A stretch of 64,000 bases of DNA from assembly GCA_002070265.1 (NCBI GenBank), contig MWCX01000093.1, positions 169,309-233,308 of the forward strand, read 5' to 3'. The notes beneath the pieces are model-generated. The model did not search any database. It was not told where the DNA came from and worked only from the letters and a program-made list of their open reading frames with translations. The stretch comes from Bacteroidetes bacterium ADurb.Bin174. Lineage in GTDB: Bacteria > Bacteroidota > Bacteroidia > Bacteroidales > Paludibacteraceae. Shown piece by piece: positions 33,863 to 42,850 of the stretch (positions within the stretch are counted from its first letter, which is position 1; the number at the start of each line of letters is the position of its first letter). A program made the translations under genes and the position numbers.

Positions 33863-36103
33863 TCATTTCTTCCCCAACACCCAACGTAATCCTACGTAAA
33901 ATGTACGTCCGTGCATGGGTCCCCATACCATTGATGCATCAAAATTATCCCCGAAAGGATTTTGCACATCAATAATCGGCTGCTGCTGTACAAAATCGGT
34001 TATATTTTCTGCTCCGGCATATACCGACCAGGTTTTGAAGTTTTTGGTTACCTGAGCATTCATAATCATGAATGGTTTAAACTCTCTTTCCCATAAAGGA
34101 TTTACGGCATCAGGGTCAGGCAGGCGACCGCCACCGTTGAACTGAGTTGTGTAATCAAACTGCCATTTGTTTTGCGGTGTTTGATAGGACAATGTTATCA
34201 AACTTTTGCTCCGGTTGGTCAGCGGTTTTTCTCGTAGTTCTCCACCGATGGTGGTTTTCACATCATTTGTTCTGTGAGCCAATGTGGCAATCAGTCCTTT
34301 TACTATTTCCAAATCAGTTTCAATCTGGAAACTGCTCGAATAGGATTTACCTTTCAAGTTATCGAAAAAAACGGCATGCGGGTCAGTATCCATATCAGCA
34401 ACAGTCTGATTGCTAAAATGAGTATAAAACCATTCCAACATCAGTCCAAGCTCTCTCCCATTCCAAATCGGGATGAAAATGTGAGCCGTAGCTCCATAAT
34501 TCCACGCTTCTTCCTGTTTCAAGTTGTCGGCAATGTTTATTTTACGATTGCTGGCTAACAGGAAATTATTCTCAGCCAACACATTAGGTGTTCTATATCC
34601 CTTTCCGGCAGCTACTCTCAAGTGAACTAAATCGGCTACATTGTAACGAACGTGAAATCGGGGCGAAACAAACATCCCGAAAACAGAATTATAGTCGGCG
34701 CGCACACCCGCCATAGCGGTTAAATCTTTATAATTCACCGTATATTCAGCAAATGTGCCCGGTACGTATTCAGTTCTTTTATAAGGTGTTATAGAAGCTG
34801 TTTCAAGTATTTCATCATACATATCCATATTAAAATTCGCTCCCACAGACAGCCTGTGTGCTTCTCCAAGCTCTGTGTCATAAATCAAATTGGCATAAAT
34901 ATTATTCTGATTTCCGTCGTATCTTTTATTGCCATACTTTGCGTCCTGATTATGAAGGCTGCCACTCAAAATAAAATTAAGGCTTGACTGATTGTGGTGA
35001 TGATGTTCTTCTTCGGCGTGAGAAGAATGGTCGTGAGCATGGTCATCATCACACTCCAATTCACCACCAAACATAAAACCGTTTTTTACGAAAAACTCAT
35101 AACGTTCCGTGTCAATCCCAACATGATAATCGCCTTTTGTCTGACCACCTTTTCGATACTCTGAAAGCCCACGTACAAATGCCTGCAAAGTGTAATTGCG
35201 GTTTTTATAATACCAACGGTTGGCAACATTGTACTGGCGAATCCTCGGAAGGTCCATATAACCATCTTGGTTGTGGTCAAGGTCACGAAACTCATCGGAA
35301 GCGTGCAACATTACACCCGTAGCCAATGAATCATTAAGCATTATCGCCGCATCAGCATTCGATTCAAGCCTTCCTTGCGAATTGGTAAACAAATTCAAAG
35401 AAACACGGTCGCTCAACTCCGGCTTTTTATATTCCACATTAATTTGCCCTGCAATGGCTTCATAGCTTGTTTTTACAGATGCCGTTCCTTTAGAAATCTG
35501 AATGCTCTCCATCCAGGGACCCGGAATACAGCTCATTCCATAAGCGGAAGAAAGTCCTCGAATATTGGGGATATTTTCAGTCAGCATTTGTACATAGCCT
35601 GTGGAAAGCCCCAACAATTTTATCTGCTTAGCACCGGTAGCTGCATCACTGTAAGAAACATCCACAGACGGATTGGTTTCAAAACTTTCCGAAAGATTGC
35701 AGCAAGAAGCTTTTCGTAACTCGTTAGCATTAAGTGTTTCCATGCTGTTTATGGAAAGACGATTGACTATTTTACCGTGCCTGCGTTGCGTTACGGTCAG
35801 TTCAGTTAATTCAATATAATCGTCAAGTACAATATCCAAATGTTCATTTAAATTATGTTTTGAAATATCCACAGTATCAGCAACATAACCCACACTACTA
35901 AAAATTAACATGTTTGTGACTTGGGAAAGAGGAATATGGAAATGCCCTTCTAAATCAGTTACAGTTCCGGCATCAGTACCTAACCACCGAATATGTACAC
36001 CCGGGATTATCTGTCCTGAGTTATCTTTTACATATCCGTGAACTTGCGAAAAAAGCGTGGCAGAAAATGCCATAAAAAATAAAAATATGATTTGTTTTTT
36101 CAT
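33863..36103 (-). CDS. TonB-dependent receptor with His-rich loop
   Basis: A 746-aa outer-membrane receptor. Signal peptide 1-20, a CarboxypepD_reg-like domain (VHGYVKDNSGQIIPGVHIRW...DLEGHF), a plug domain (NPSVDVSYSDAATGAKQIKL; IPGPWMESIQISKGTASVKT) and a beta barrel ending TFYVGLRWVLG. A histidine/aspartate-rich stretch lies at about residues 350-370 (CDDDHAHDHSSHAEEEHHHH). The loop suggests a metal or metallophore cargo. The upstream Cys-rich secreted protein, 85 bp away, supports a metal-linked unit. No SusD partner is present, so it is not a glycan receptor. Confidence 0.9.
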   Translation of the reverse strand: MKKQIIFLFFMAFSATLFSQVHGYVKDNSGQIIPGVHIRWLGTDAGTVTDLEGHFHIPLSQVTNMLIFSSVGYVADTVDISKHNLNEHLDIVLDDYIELTELTVTQRRHGKIVNRLSINSMETLNANELRKASCCNLSESFETNPSVDVSYSDAATGAKQIKLLGLSTGYVQMLTENIPNIRGLSSAYGMSCIPGPWMESIQISKGTASVKTSYEAIAGQINVEYKKPELSDRVSLNLFTNSQGRLESNADAAIMLNDSLATGVMLHASDEFRDLDHNQDGYMDLPRIRQYNVANRWYYKNRNYTLQAFVRGLSEYRKGGQTKGDYHVGIDTERYEFFVKNGFMFGGELECDDDHAHDHSSHAEEEHHHHNQSSLNFILSGSLHNQDAKYGNKRYDGNQNNIYANLIYDTELGEAHRLSVGANFNMDMYDEILETASITPYKRTEYVPGTFAEYTVNYKDLTAMAGVRADYNSVFGMFVSPRFHVRYNVADLVHLRVAAGKGYRTPNVLAENNFLLASNRKINIADNLKQEEAWNYGATAHIFIPIWNGRELGLMLEWFYTHFSNQTVADMDTDPHAVFFDNLKGKSYSSSFQIETDLEIVKGLIATLAHRTNDVKTTIGGELREKPLTNRSKSLITLSYQTPQNKWQFDYTTQFNGGGRLPDPDAVNPLWEREFKPFMIMNAQVTKNFKTWSVYAGAENITDFVQQQPIIDVQNPFGDNFDASMVWGPMHGRTFYVGLRWVLGKK

Positions 36104-36188
36104 ACGATCGTTTTTGATAATTAGTTAATAGAAACACACAAATCAAGCATAAAAATGCCTGAAAATCAGCTTATTCGATTAACTAAAA

Positions 36189-36650
36189 TCAAATTATCAG
36201 TATGGAAATTTGGGAAAGAATCCGGCGACCTTCTCGAGGAATAGGAATATCCGGAAAGGGATGTAAAATGTCTACTTTTGGCGAGAAATCTGCCAATAAA
36301 AACAAGGTTGCAAAAGTATAATCGTTTTCTGCCGTCAGCAGTTTATAGTTTAAGAAATCGTAATCGAAGACTTTAATAGAAGGCACATCAACCATAATTC
36401 GCTCCAAATCACACTCTTTACCCAATCCGCATGAGCAACTCTTATCTTCTTCACTATGTTCATATGTAACAAACTCATCGTGGCAAAACTGCTTGTGTAC
36501 ACTTTTGCAAGAGGTTGCAGCAACTACTTCTATTCCAACCTTTTTACAGTCTTCACAGCAATAATTTATCAGATTAAAACCTGTGCCGGCAAGTAAAAAC
36601 AGGACAGAAAAAAATACTGCCAATACTTTATGTAAAATATTACCTTTCAT
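36189..36650 (-). CDS. HYC_CC_PP-like Cys-rich secreted protein
   Basis: 153 aa from ATG 36650 (MKGNILHKVLAVFFSVLFLL); the frame extends upstream to a TTG. A signal peptide is followed by NYCCEDC, CKSVHKQFC and CSCGLGKEC clusters, ten or so cysteines with nearby histidines. This resembles the family named HYC_CC_PP after its motifs, commonly encoded beside TonB receptors in Bacteroidota. Probably a periplasmic metal-binding partner of the downstream receptor; function is inferred from context. Confidence 0.75.
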   Translation of the reverse strand: MKGNILHKVLAVFFSVLFLLAGTGFNLINYCCEDCKKVGIEVVAATSCKSVHKQFCHDEFVTYEHSEEDKSCSCGLGKECDLERIMVDVPSIKVFDYDFLNYKLLTAENDYTFATLFLLADFSPKVDILHPFPDIPIPREGRRILSQISILII

Positions 36651-36660
36651 TTTCGAAGTG

Positions 36661-36668
36661 CAAATATA
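36661..36668 (-). promoter_or_regulatory. -7 box upstream of the Cys-rich protein/TonB receptor unit
   Basis: TATATTTG on the minus strand, 10 bp before the ATG. Transcription from here would leave a very short leader. No good -33 element at 19 nt. Confidence 0.45.
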
Positions 36669-36747
36669 AGGTATAACATTCAAACTTCCTTAACGTATAG
36701 TCTTAAATATTTGCCCCAAATATACTACAAATTCAAAAATAATTGTT

Positions 36748-36755
36748 TACATTTG
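36748..36755 (+). promoter_or_regulatory. Plus-strand -7 box now separated from folK by a MITE-like repeat
   Basis: TACATTTG fits TAnnTTTG. The next plus-strand gene starts 245 bp downstream, and almost all of that distance is the repeat at 36793-36984. It may be the original folK promoter. Confidence 0.4.
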
Positions 36756-36792
36756 TAGCTAAAGTGTTAAATAATCAGGTAAGATTTACTGA

Positions 36793-36984
36793 GACGATGT
36801 CTCATAAGCGCCCAACTGCTGCGTTACTTTCGATGGTTGCTGAACTTGTCGAAGCACGGAGTCAATTACTGAGGGCAGACACGCAAGTCTGCCCCTACTG
36901 CCCTCAATTTCACTGCCTTGTATTTGGACACTTCTAATACACCTTACTGTATTTTAGTTGAATATTTGTTTTGAGGCAGGCCTC
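36793..36984 (+). mobile_element. Interspersed MITE-like repeat, copy 2
   Basis: About 190 bp aligning with the reverse complement of 19240-19412. Central perfect hairpin GGGCAGAC-ACGCAA-GTCTGCCC (36873-36894). The copy has a few extra bases near 36840-36850 and is divergent elsewhere. It occupies most of the 316-bp gap between the Cys-rich protein gene and folK; the remaining gap holds only the -7 boxes described separately. Confidence 0.78.
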
Positions 36985-36999
36985 TTTTAACACAAACTT

Positions 37000-37392
37000 A
37001 TGAATGAAGGAATTATCATACTCGGAAGCAATCAGAATCCTGAAGAGAATCTTGAGAAAGCTATAGAAAGAATCAATGAGAAGTACGAAGTCATTGATAA
37101 GAGCAAAGTATTGATCACCCTCCCCCGAACAAAAAAATACAAAAATCACTTTTTAAATCAAGCGATTAAAATTTTATCCGATGAATATTACGCAGATTCC
37201 GTCAGGTTTTTCAAACAAATAGAAATGGAATTGGGACGTACCCCAGAGGGCAAAGCGCAAGGGTTGATACCCATTGATATAGATTTTGTGTTTTGGAATG
37301 GAGAAGCGATGCGCGACGATTATGACAAATGGGATTTTGTCAGGATATGCATTGATCAAATTAAAGATAAACCTTCTATCAGCCTGCTTTAG
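37000..37392 (+). CDS. folK: FolK-like 6-hydroxymethyldihydropterin pyrophosphokinase, short
   Basis: A 130-aa protein. HPPK features: IIILGSNQNPEENLEKAI at the start (ATP-side LGSN motif), FLNQAIKI, and E-x-E-LGRTPEGKAQGLIPIDIDFVFW, matching the conserved ELGR and IDIDIL elements. HPPK transfers pyrophosphate to 6-hydroxymethyldihydropterin in folate synthesis. At 130 aa it is shorter than the usual ~160, with a reduced C-terminus. It may be a minimal HPPK or a relative with altered function. It converges on gmk with no gap. Confidence 0.65.
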   Translation: MNEGIIILGSNQNPEENLEKAIERINEKYEVIDKSKVLITLPRTKKYKNHFLNQAIKILSDEYYADSVRFFKQIEMELGRTPEGKAQGLIPIDIDFVFWNGEAMRDDYDKWDFVRICIDQIKDKPSISLL

Positions 37393-37956
37393 CTACTTTT
37401 GAAGATATTTTCTCAAAACCGATTCCACCTCTTTTTTAGTTTTTTCCAAATCATCATTGATAATTGTCACATCAAAATGGGGTGCGAACGACAGTTCGTA
37501 AGTAGCCTTTTCAATGCGCAAATTGATCATTTCAGCTGAGTCAGTACCTCTCTTAATCAGCCGGTTACGTAATTCGTCTATGCTTGGAGGCGCAATAAAT
37601 ATCAATAATGCCCTATCTCCATACTTCTTTTTGATGTTCAATCCTCCTATCACATCCACATCGAAAACAATGTGTTTTCCTTTTTTGCTGATGCGTTCAA
37701 TCTCACTTGCCAAGGTGCCGTAATACGTATCTTTATATACTTCCTCATACTCAATAAATTCATCAGCAGCTATCTTCTTCCGAAATTCTTCCGGAGTAAG
37801 AAAATAGTATTCCACTCCATCTTTTTCTTTACCGCGTGGGGTACGGCTTGTGGCTGATATCGAGAACTCGATATCAAAACCTGCCTGTAAAAGATGATTG
37901 ACAATTGTACTTTTACCGGAGCCGGAAGGCGCTGAAAAGATGATGAGTTTAGACAT
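37393..37956 (-). CDS. gmk: Guanylate kinase
   Basis: A 187-aa P-loop kinase: SAPSGSGKSTIVNHLL at about 8-23, SATSRTPRGKEKDGVEYYFLT (GMP-binding), FIEYEEVYKDTYYGT, HIVFDVDVIGG and the LRNRLIKRGTD lid segment. It phosphorylates GMP to GDP. It starts 14 bp downstream of the RNase P RNA 3' end on the same strand, so it may be expressed by read-through from or processing of the rnpB transcript. Confidence 0.96.
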   Translation of the reverse strand: MSKLIIFSAPSGSGKSTIVNHLLQAGFDIEFSISATSRTPRGKEKDGVEYYFLTPEEFRKKIAADEFIEYEEVYKDTYYGTLASEIERISKKGKHIVFDVDVIGGLNIKKKYGDRALLIFIAPPSIDELRNRLIKRGTDSAEMINLRIEKATYELSFAPHFDVTIINDDLEKTKKEVESVLRKYLQK

Positions 37957-37969
37957 GTTTTTTTTAAAA

Positions 37970-38321
37970 TCAGCACTCCTGTAAGCCGGGTTCTGTACCT
38001 TGCAAGCAAGGTGTTTGTCATTTATCTGGGACAGTTGTCACCAACTGCCTCGTGCAATCTACCCCCCGACATCGGACGAGCAGCCCTGATTACGCCGGTG
38101 TACATGATCTTGCAACCCATAGGATGTACGGCTACCTATGTTGCCATAAGTACCGGTAAGCTCTTACCTTACCTTTTCACCCTTGCTTCAGCAAGCTGAA
38201 GCGGTTATTTTCTGTTACATTACCCTACCCTCGCAGATAGCTTCCCGTTAGGAAGTATGGTGCTCTGTGTTGCCCGGACTTTCCTCTTTACACAAAGTAA
38301 AGCGACAAACCGGAGTACTGA
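37970..38321 (-). ncRNA. rnpB: RNase P RNA (bacterial class A)
   Basis: On the minus strand the conserved core GAGGAAAGTCCGGGC is followed by ACACAGAGCACC. The 3' part contains GGTGAAAAGGTAAGGTAAGAG and ends with ACCCGGCTTACAGGAG. Helix P1 pairs CAGTACTCC (5' end, 38321) with GGAGTGCTG (3' end, about 37971), which sets the ends. Length ~352 nt is normal. It is the catalytic RNA that matures tRNA 5' ends. A TATCTTCG sequence (38340-38333) resembles the -7 box TAnnTTTG. Confidence 0.95.
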
Positions 38322-38334
38322 AAACAAAGTGCGA

Positions 38335-38447
38335 AGATACGCTTTTTTATTGAAGATATAAAGGATTATTCCAATTAAAATTTAATCCCATCAAGCCATT
38401 TCTATGATACTTGTCGACTTGGTAATACCTATTAAAAAAAGCGTATC
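38335..38447. repeat. Inverted repeat between hppA and rnpB
   Basis: AGATACGCTTTTTT (38335-38348) is the reverse complement of AAAAAAGCGTATCT (38434-38447), 14 bp identical, with 85 bp between the arms. The arms lie just after the hppA stop and just before rnpB. Nothing else is recognised in this 137-bp gap. Could be the relic of a small element or a long-loop terminator. Confidence 0.6.
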
Positions 38448-38458
38448 TACACCCAAAT

Positions 38459-40687
38459 TTAAAATAAACTCCAGGCGACAGTCAAACCGGCCATTACGAT
38501 GGATACCATGCTCATCAATTTGATCAAGATATTCAAAGACGGACCGGAAGTATCTTTAAACGGATCACCCACAGTGTCACCTACAACGGTAGCTTTGTGA
38601 TTTTCAGAACCTTTTCCGCCGAAGTTACCTTCTTCTATATATTTTTTGGCATTATCCCAAGCACCACCGGAGTTTGCCATAAAGATTGCCAGTACAAATC
38701 CGGAGCTTAATCCACCGATTAACAAGCCCATCACACCGGCTACACCGAATATAACACCAATTACAATCGGAACGATGATGGCTAATAAGGAAGGAAGTAA
38801 CATTTCCCTTTGTGCACCTTTGGTAGAAATTTCCACACAACGTGCGTAATCGGGTTCAGCTTTACCTTGCATGATACCTTTTATTTCACGGAATTGGCGA
38901 CGCACCTCTTCAACCATGCTTTGAGCAGCGCGACCAACCGCATTCATGGTCAGACCACAGAACAAGAATGCCATTACAGCACCTGCAAATACACCAACCA
39001 ACACAATGGGATTCATCAGATTCACATTGTAGAAGTCCATAAAGTCACCAAAAGAAGCAAGTTTAATAGCTTCTGCATCCATCATCTTACTTCCAACTGC
39101 CACCAAGCCATCAGAAGCTGCATTAGCGATACGCACCAAAGCAATTTTAATCTCTTCAATATAGGATGCTAATAATGCTAAAGCTGTTAAGGCAGCAGAG
39201 CCAATAGCAAAGCCTTTACCGGTAGCAGCAGTAGTGTTACCCAAAGCATCCAAAGCATCTGTACGCTTGCGTACTTCCGGGTCCAAACCACTCATTTCAG
39301 CATTCCCGCCGGCATTGTCGGCAATCGGTCCGTAAGCATCCGTAGCCAAGGTAATACCTAAGGTCGAAAGCATACCAACAGCAGCAATACCGATTCCATA
39401 TAGACCCAAACCTAAATTTTGAGCTGAGAGAAGGTTTGCCATGTCAAACTGAATGGCAGAAAGATAAGCCAAAACAATTGCAAAACCAATGGTTACCACA
39501 GGAATAGCCGTTGAAATCATACCCAAGCCCAAGCCCGAAATGATCACTGTTGCCGGACCGGTTTTCGAACTTTCAGCCACTTTTTTGGTAGGTTTATAAC
39601 TTTGAGAAGTATAGTATTCAGTCGATTGCCCAATGATGATACCGGCAAACAAGCCGACAATCACTGAAAATGATATTCCAATCCAATTGTCAATTTGTAA
39701 AAAATACAGAATCACAAAAGTTGCGATGGCAATCAAGAAGGAACTGGTATTCACACCACGTCCCAGCGCCCCTAACAATTGTTTCATTTGTGCACCTTCT
39801 TTGGTTCTTACCATAAAAATACCGATAATGGACAAAACAACTCCTGCTGCAGCAATCAACATTGGAGCTAAAACAGCTTTCAATTGCATCGTGGGACTTG
39901 TCATCATAAACGCAGAAGCACCCAAGGCAGCAGTTGCCAAGATAGAACCTGCATAAGATTCGTACAAGTCAGCACCCATACCTGCCACATCACCTACGTT
40001 ATCGCCCACATTGTCGGCAATGGTAGCCGGATTGCGCGGGTCATCTTCGGGGATACCTGCTTCAACCTTACCCACTAAGTCAGCACCCACGTCGGCAGCT
40101 TTTGTATAAATACCGCCACCCACACGAGCAAACAAAGCCTGTGTAGATGCACCCATACCGAAAGTAAGCATGGTAGTGGTGATATAAATCATTTTATGGG
40201 TAGCATCTGCATCTTCCACAAAGTGATCTAAAATCAGATACCAAACTGCAATATCCAACAATACCAAACCTACAACGGTCAGTCCCATAACTGCTCCCGA
40301 ACGGAAAGCCACTTTTAAACCACTGTTGAGAGAATTTTTAGCTGCATTGGCAGTACGTGCAGAAGCATAAGTTGCTGTTTTCATACCAAAGAAACCCGCC
40401 AAACCCGAGAAAAATCCGCCGGTTAAGAAAGCAAAAGGCACCCAATTGTTTTGCAAGTCAAAATAAGCCATCACAGCAAAAATCAATGCCAACACAATAA
40501 ACACGATGATAACCACCTTGTATTGCTGTTTCAGATAAGCCATGGCTCCTTTGCGCACATGCAAAGCAATTTTCTTCATGACATCCGTTCCTTCACTTTC
40601 CTTCATCATCTGTCGAAAGAAATAATACGCAAAGCCTAATGCTACAATAGAAGCAAGAAGCACTAAATAAATCAAGTTTTTTTCCAT
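38459..40687 (-). CDS. hppA: Membrane-bound K+-dependent ion-pumping pyrophosphatase
   Basis: A 742-aa polytopic protein (about 16 membrane segments). It hydrolyses pyrophosphate and pumps H+ or Na+. Hallmarks: [15 protein letters not shown] and the [19 protein letters not shown] metal-pyrophosphate site, [16 protein letters not shown], and [22 protein letters not shown] near the end. The [12 protein letters not shown] segment has Ala/Gly where K+-independent enzymes have Lys/Thr, so this is the K+-dependent class. Ion specificity (Na+ or H+) cannot be settled by eye. Confidence 0.95.
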   Translation of the reverse strand: MEKNLIYLVLLASIVALGFAYYFFRQMMKESEGTDVMKKIALHVRKGAMAYLKQQYKVVIIVFIVLALIFAVMAYFDLQNNWVPFAFLTGGFFSGLAGFFGMKTATYASARTANAAKNSLNSGLKVAFRSGAVMGLTVVGLVLLDIAVWYLILDHFVEDADATHKMIYITTTMLTFGMGASTQALFARVGGGIYTKAADVGADLVGKVEAGIPEDDPRNPATIADNVGDNVGDVAGMGADLYESYAGSILATAALGASAFMMTSPTMQLKAVLAPMLIAAAGVVLSIIGIFMVRTKEGAQMKQLLGALGRGVNTSSFLIAIATFVILYFLQIDNWIGISFSVIVGLFAGIIIGQSTEYYTSQSYKPTKKVAESSKTGPATVIISGLGLGMISTAIPVVTIGFAIVLAYLSAIQFDMANLLSAQNLGLGLYGIGIAAVGMLSTLGITLATDAYGPIADNAGGNAEMSGLDPEVRKRTDALDALGNTTAATGKGFAIGSAALTALALLASYIEEIKIALVRIANAASDGLVAVGSKMMDAEAIKLASFGDFMDFYNVNLMNPIVLVGVFAGAVMAFLFCGLTMNAVGRAAQSMVEEVRRQFREIKGIMQGKAEPDYARCVEISTKGAQREMLLPSLLAIIVPIVIGVIFGVAGVMGLLIGGLSSGFVLAIFMANSGGAWDNAKKYIEEGNFGGKGSENHKATVVGDTVGDPFKDTSGPSLNILIKLMSMVSIVMAGLTVAWSLF

Positions 40688-40735
40688 GTTTTTTAAAATA
40701 AAATTAAATGTATATGATATAGTTTGAAAAGTTCA

Positions 40736-41491
40736 TTATGTTCCTGAGTTCAATAATTTAATATACTCCCTCAAAATCGCCAAGCTATAAGCTCCTGCAT
40801 GCTTATTGACAAATCCCATAACGGTATTCCTGCCTTCTTCATCAGCGGTATCCGAAATGACACGTACCACAGTCAAAGGAATACCAAAATCATCGCAAAC
40901 CTGTGACACGGCAGCACCCTCCATTTCAGCACAGACCACTGAAGGCAAATTACGCAAGAGCGCATTTTTCATCTCAGTCGTAGCAATAAACAAATCCCCA
41001 CTTGCGATATCGCCTACTATCAATTTAGGATTGGCTATATTATTCTCTAACAACTTATTCCTAAATACCTTATCTTCTTTTAAAAATTTATGTACAGCTT
41101 CCGTCATCATCTCTTGATCCTGATGATGAATTTCGAAAGATGTTTTGCCGGTCAATGGAATTTCAAAGCGACGCATCAGTGGACGAGCATCCATATCGTG
41201 CTGAAACAAGCGTTGTGCAATGACAACATCTCCTACATTTACATCAGGAGCTATGCCTCCGGCAACACCGGTAAACACTATTCTGTCAACCTGAAATTCA
41301 GTTATCAAACTTACTGCAGTTGTTGCTGCAGCTACTTTTCCCCATCGGGAAAACACGGCTACCACCTCCTGGTCATACAGCATACCTTTGTAAAACACCC
41401 TGCTGCCATGTTCAATGATTTCTTTATCCTGAATAACGGCAATTAGCAATTCCATTTCTTCCGGCATAGCGCCCATAATTCCCAATCTCAT
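40736..41491 (-). CDS. mtnN: 5'-methylthioadenosine/S-adenosylhomocysteine nucleosidase
   Basis: A 251-aa purine-nucleoside-phosphorylase-fold enzyme. Catalytic and binding elements: LGIMGAMPEEMELL (first Glu), VFTGVAGGIAPDVNVGDVV, VCAEMEGAAVSQVC and VRVISDTAD (catalytic Asp). It cleaves MTA and SAH, sparing methyltransferases from product inhibition and recycling methylthioribose. About 20 aa longer than E. coli MtnN owing to a loop around residues 95-115. Its start overlaps the upstream M48 gene stop by 4 bp. Confidence 0.93.
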   Translation of the reverse strand: MRLGIMGAMPEEMELLIAVIQDKEIIEHGSRVFYKGMLYDQEVVAVFSRWGKVAAATTAVSLITEFQVDRIVFTGVAGGIAPDVNVGDVVIAQRLFQHDMDARPLMRRFEIPLTGKTSFEIHHQDQEMMTEAVHKFLKEDKVFRNKLLENNIANPKLIVGDIASGDLFIATTEMKNALLRNLPSVVCAEMEGAAVSQVCDDFGIPLTVVRVISDTADEEGRNTVMGFVNKHAGAYSLAILREYIKLLNSGT

Positions 41492-42720
41492 TTTGTCTGC
41501 ATTTTTATAATACGCTGATACAACGTAGGATGAGAATAATTAAAGAACACATACAAAGGATGAGGCATTAAATTGCTAAGAGATTGTGAAGACAGTTTCT
41601 TCAAGCCGCTGATTAGCTGTTCGCCATATCCGTATTGCTGAGCAAAAGCATCAGCTTCATATTCATGCTTGCGTGACAAGACATTTCCCAAAATACCTAA
41701 TAAGAGAGAAATGGGGGTGTATAAAGTAAAAAATGCAATGGCATTCAGATGGAAAACTGCTTTTGTTCCACCCAGTGCCTGCGCCAACACATCGCTACCC
41801 AACATCCAACCCAATAGAAAAAACAACAACAAAGAAGAAGGAATGGAATATAGCATCCCTTTGAGCACATGTTTATGTTTGTAATGACCAATTTCGTGTG
41901 CCAATACGGCTACTATCTCATCTGTATTCATTTGTTCAGTCAAGGTGTCGTAAAGTACTATTCTTTTCTTCGGACCAAGGCCTGTAAAATATGCATTGGC
42001 TTTGGTCGAGCGCTTAGAGCCATCAATCATGTAAATATTCTTCAACTTAAATCCGGATTTATTTGCAAACGCTTCAATGGCTGTACGCAACTCACCTTCC
42101 TCAAGCGGAGTTTGTTTGTTAAACAGAGGTACAATCAGTTCGGAATAGAACATACTCATAAACAAACTGAAAGCCGTTACAACCCCAAAAGCCAACAACC
42201 AAAAATATTCGGGTGTCAAGTTATATATCCAAATAATTGCCGTCAAAATCAGTCCGCCAAGCACAATGCTCAAACCCCATGATTTGAGTTTGTCCGTGAT
42301 AAATAAAGAAGGAGTCTGCTTGTTGAATCCGAATTTTTCTTCGATGACAAAGATAGCATACCACTGAAAAGGAATGGTGATGATATCACTAACTATGAAA
42401 AGAACACCGAAAAACAATAAGGATTGAAGAATGCCATGCTCTGTCCAGTTCTGCACAATACCGTCAAACCATCCGAAACCTCCACATGCGTATATTGCGA
42501 CAATAACGACGAAACTAAAAGATGCAGTCAACATACCAAAGCGAGCGTTCGTCCTGAAATAATCCTGCTGCCTGGCATATTTTTCCGTATCGTAAATATC
42601 TGCTAATACAGCCGGCAATTTTAACTTAGAATGTTTGATGTTGAGATAACTGAGCCAACGACCTAAACCGAATTCAATCAGTAAAATCAGTAGAATAATG
42701 AGGAGTAGAATGTGTTCCAT
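41488..42720 (-). CDS. M48 family membrane metallopeptidase, Ste24/CAAX-protease-like
   Basis: A 410-aa integral membrane zinc protease. Several hydrophobic segments precede and follow the catalytic HEIGHYKHKH (in VAVLAHEIGHYKHKHV); the further zinc ligand lies in RKHEYEADAFA. LFNKQTPLEEGELRTAIE and YFTGLGPKKRIVLYDTL are Ste24-family elements. Bacterial homologues take part in membrane protein quality control. It is translationally coupled to mtnN. Confidence 0.92.
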   Translation of the reverse strand: MEHILLLIILLILLIEFGLGRWLSYLNIKHSKLKLPAVLADIYDTEKYARQQDYFRTNARFGMLTASFSFVVIVAIYACGGFGWFDGIVQNWTEHGILQSLLFFGVLFIVSDIITIPFQWYAIFVIEEKFGFNKQTPSLFITDKLKSWGLSIVLGGLILTAIIWIYNLTPEYFWLLAFGVVTAFSLFMSMFYSELIVPLFNKQTPLEEGELRTAIEAFANKSGFKLKNIYMIDGSKRSTKANAYFTGLGPKKRIVLYDTLTEQMNTDEIVAVLAHEIGHYKHKHVLKGMLYSIPSSLLLFFLLGWMLGSDVLAQALGGTKAVFHLNAIAFFTLYTPISLLLGILGNVLSRKHEYEADAFAQQYGYGEQLISGLKKLSSQSLSNLMPHPLYVFFNYSHPTLYQRIIKMQTK

Positions 42721-42797
42721 TCAAAATTATTTGGGAGAAATTCGGTTTTAAATTATCGTTGACAAAAATATATAAAATGTGTAAATTGGTGAAATTA

Positions 42798-42828
42798 TTT
42801 GAAGATTTATCTTTAAAAAGTACCTTTG
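42798..42828 (+). promoter_or_regulatory. Bacteroidota-type promoter of the ABC importer operon
   Basis: TTTG (42798-42801), 19 nt, TACCTTTG (42821-42828): a full match to TTTG-N19-TAnnTTTG. The ATG follows 23 bp later. Confidence 0.78.
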
Positions 42829-42850
42829 TGCTGTTCATTCTAAATAATAT

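Noticed and set aside
35086-35322. Overlapping frames over the His-rich part of the TonB receptor
   Set aside because: Compositional shadows of the receptor gene; no independent start or motif.
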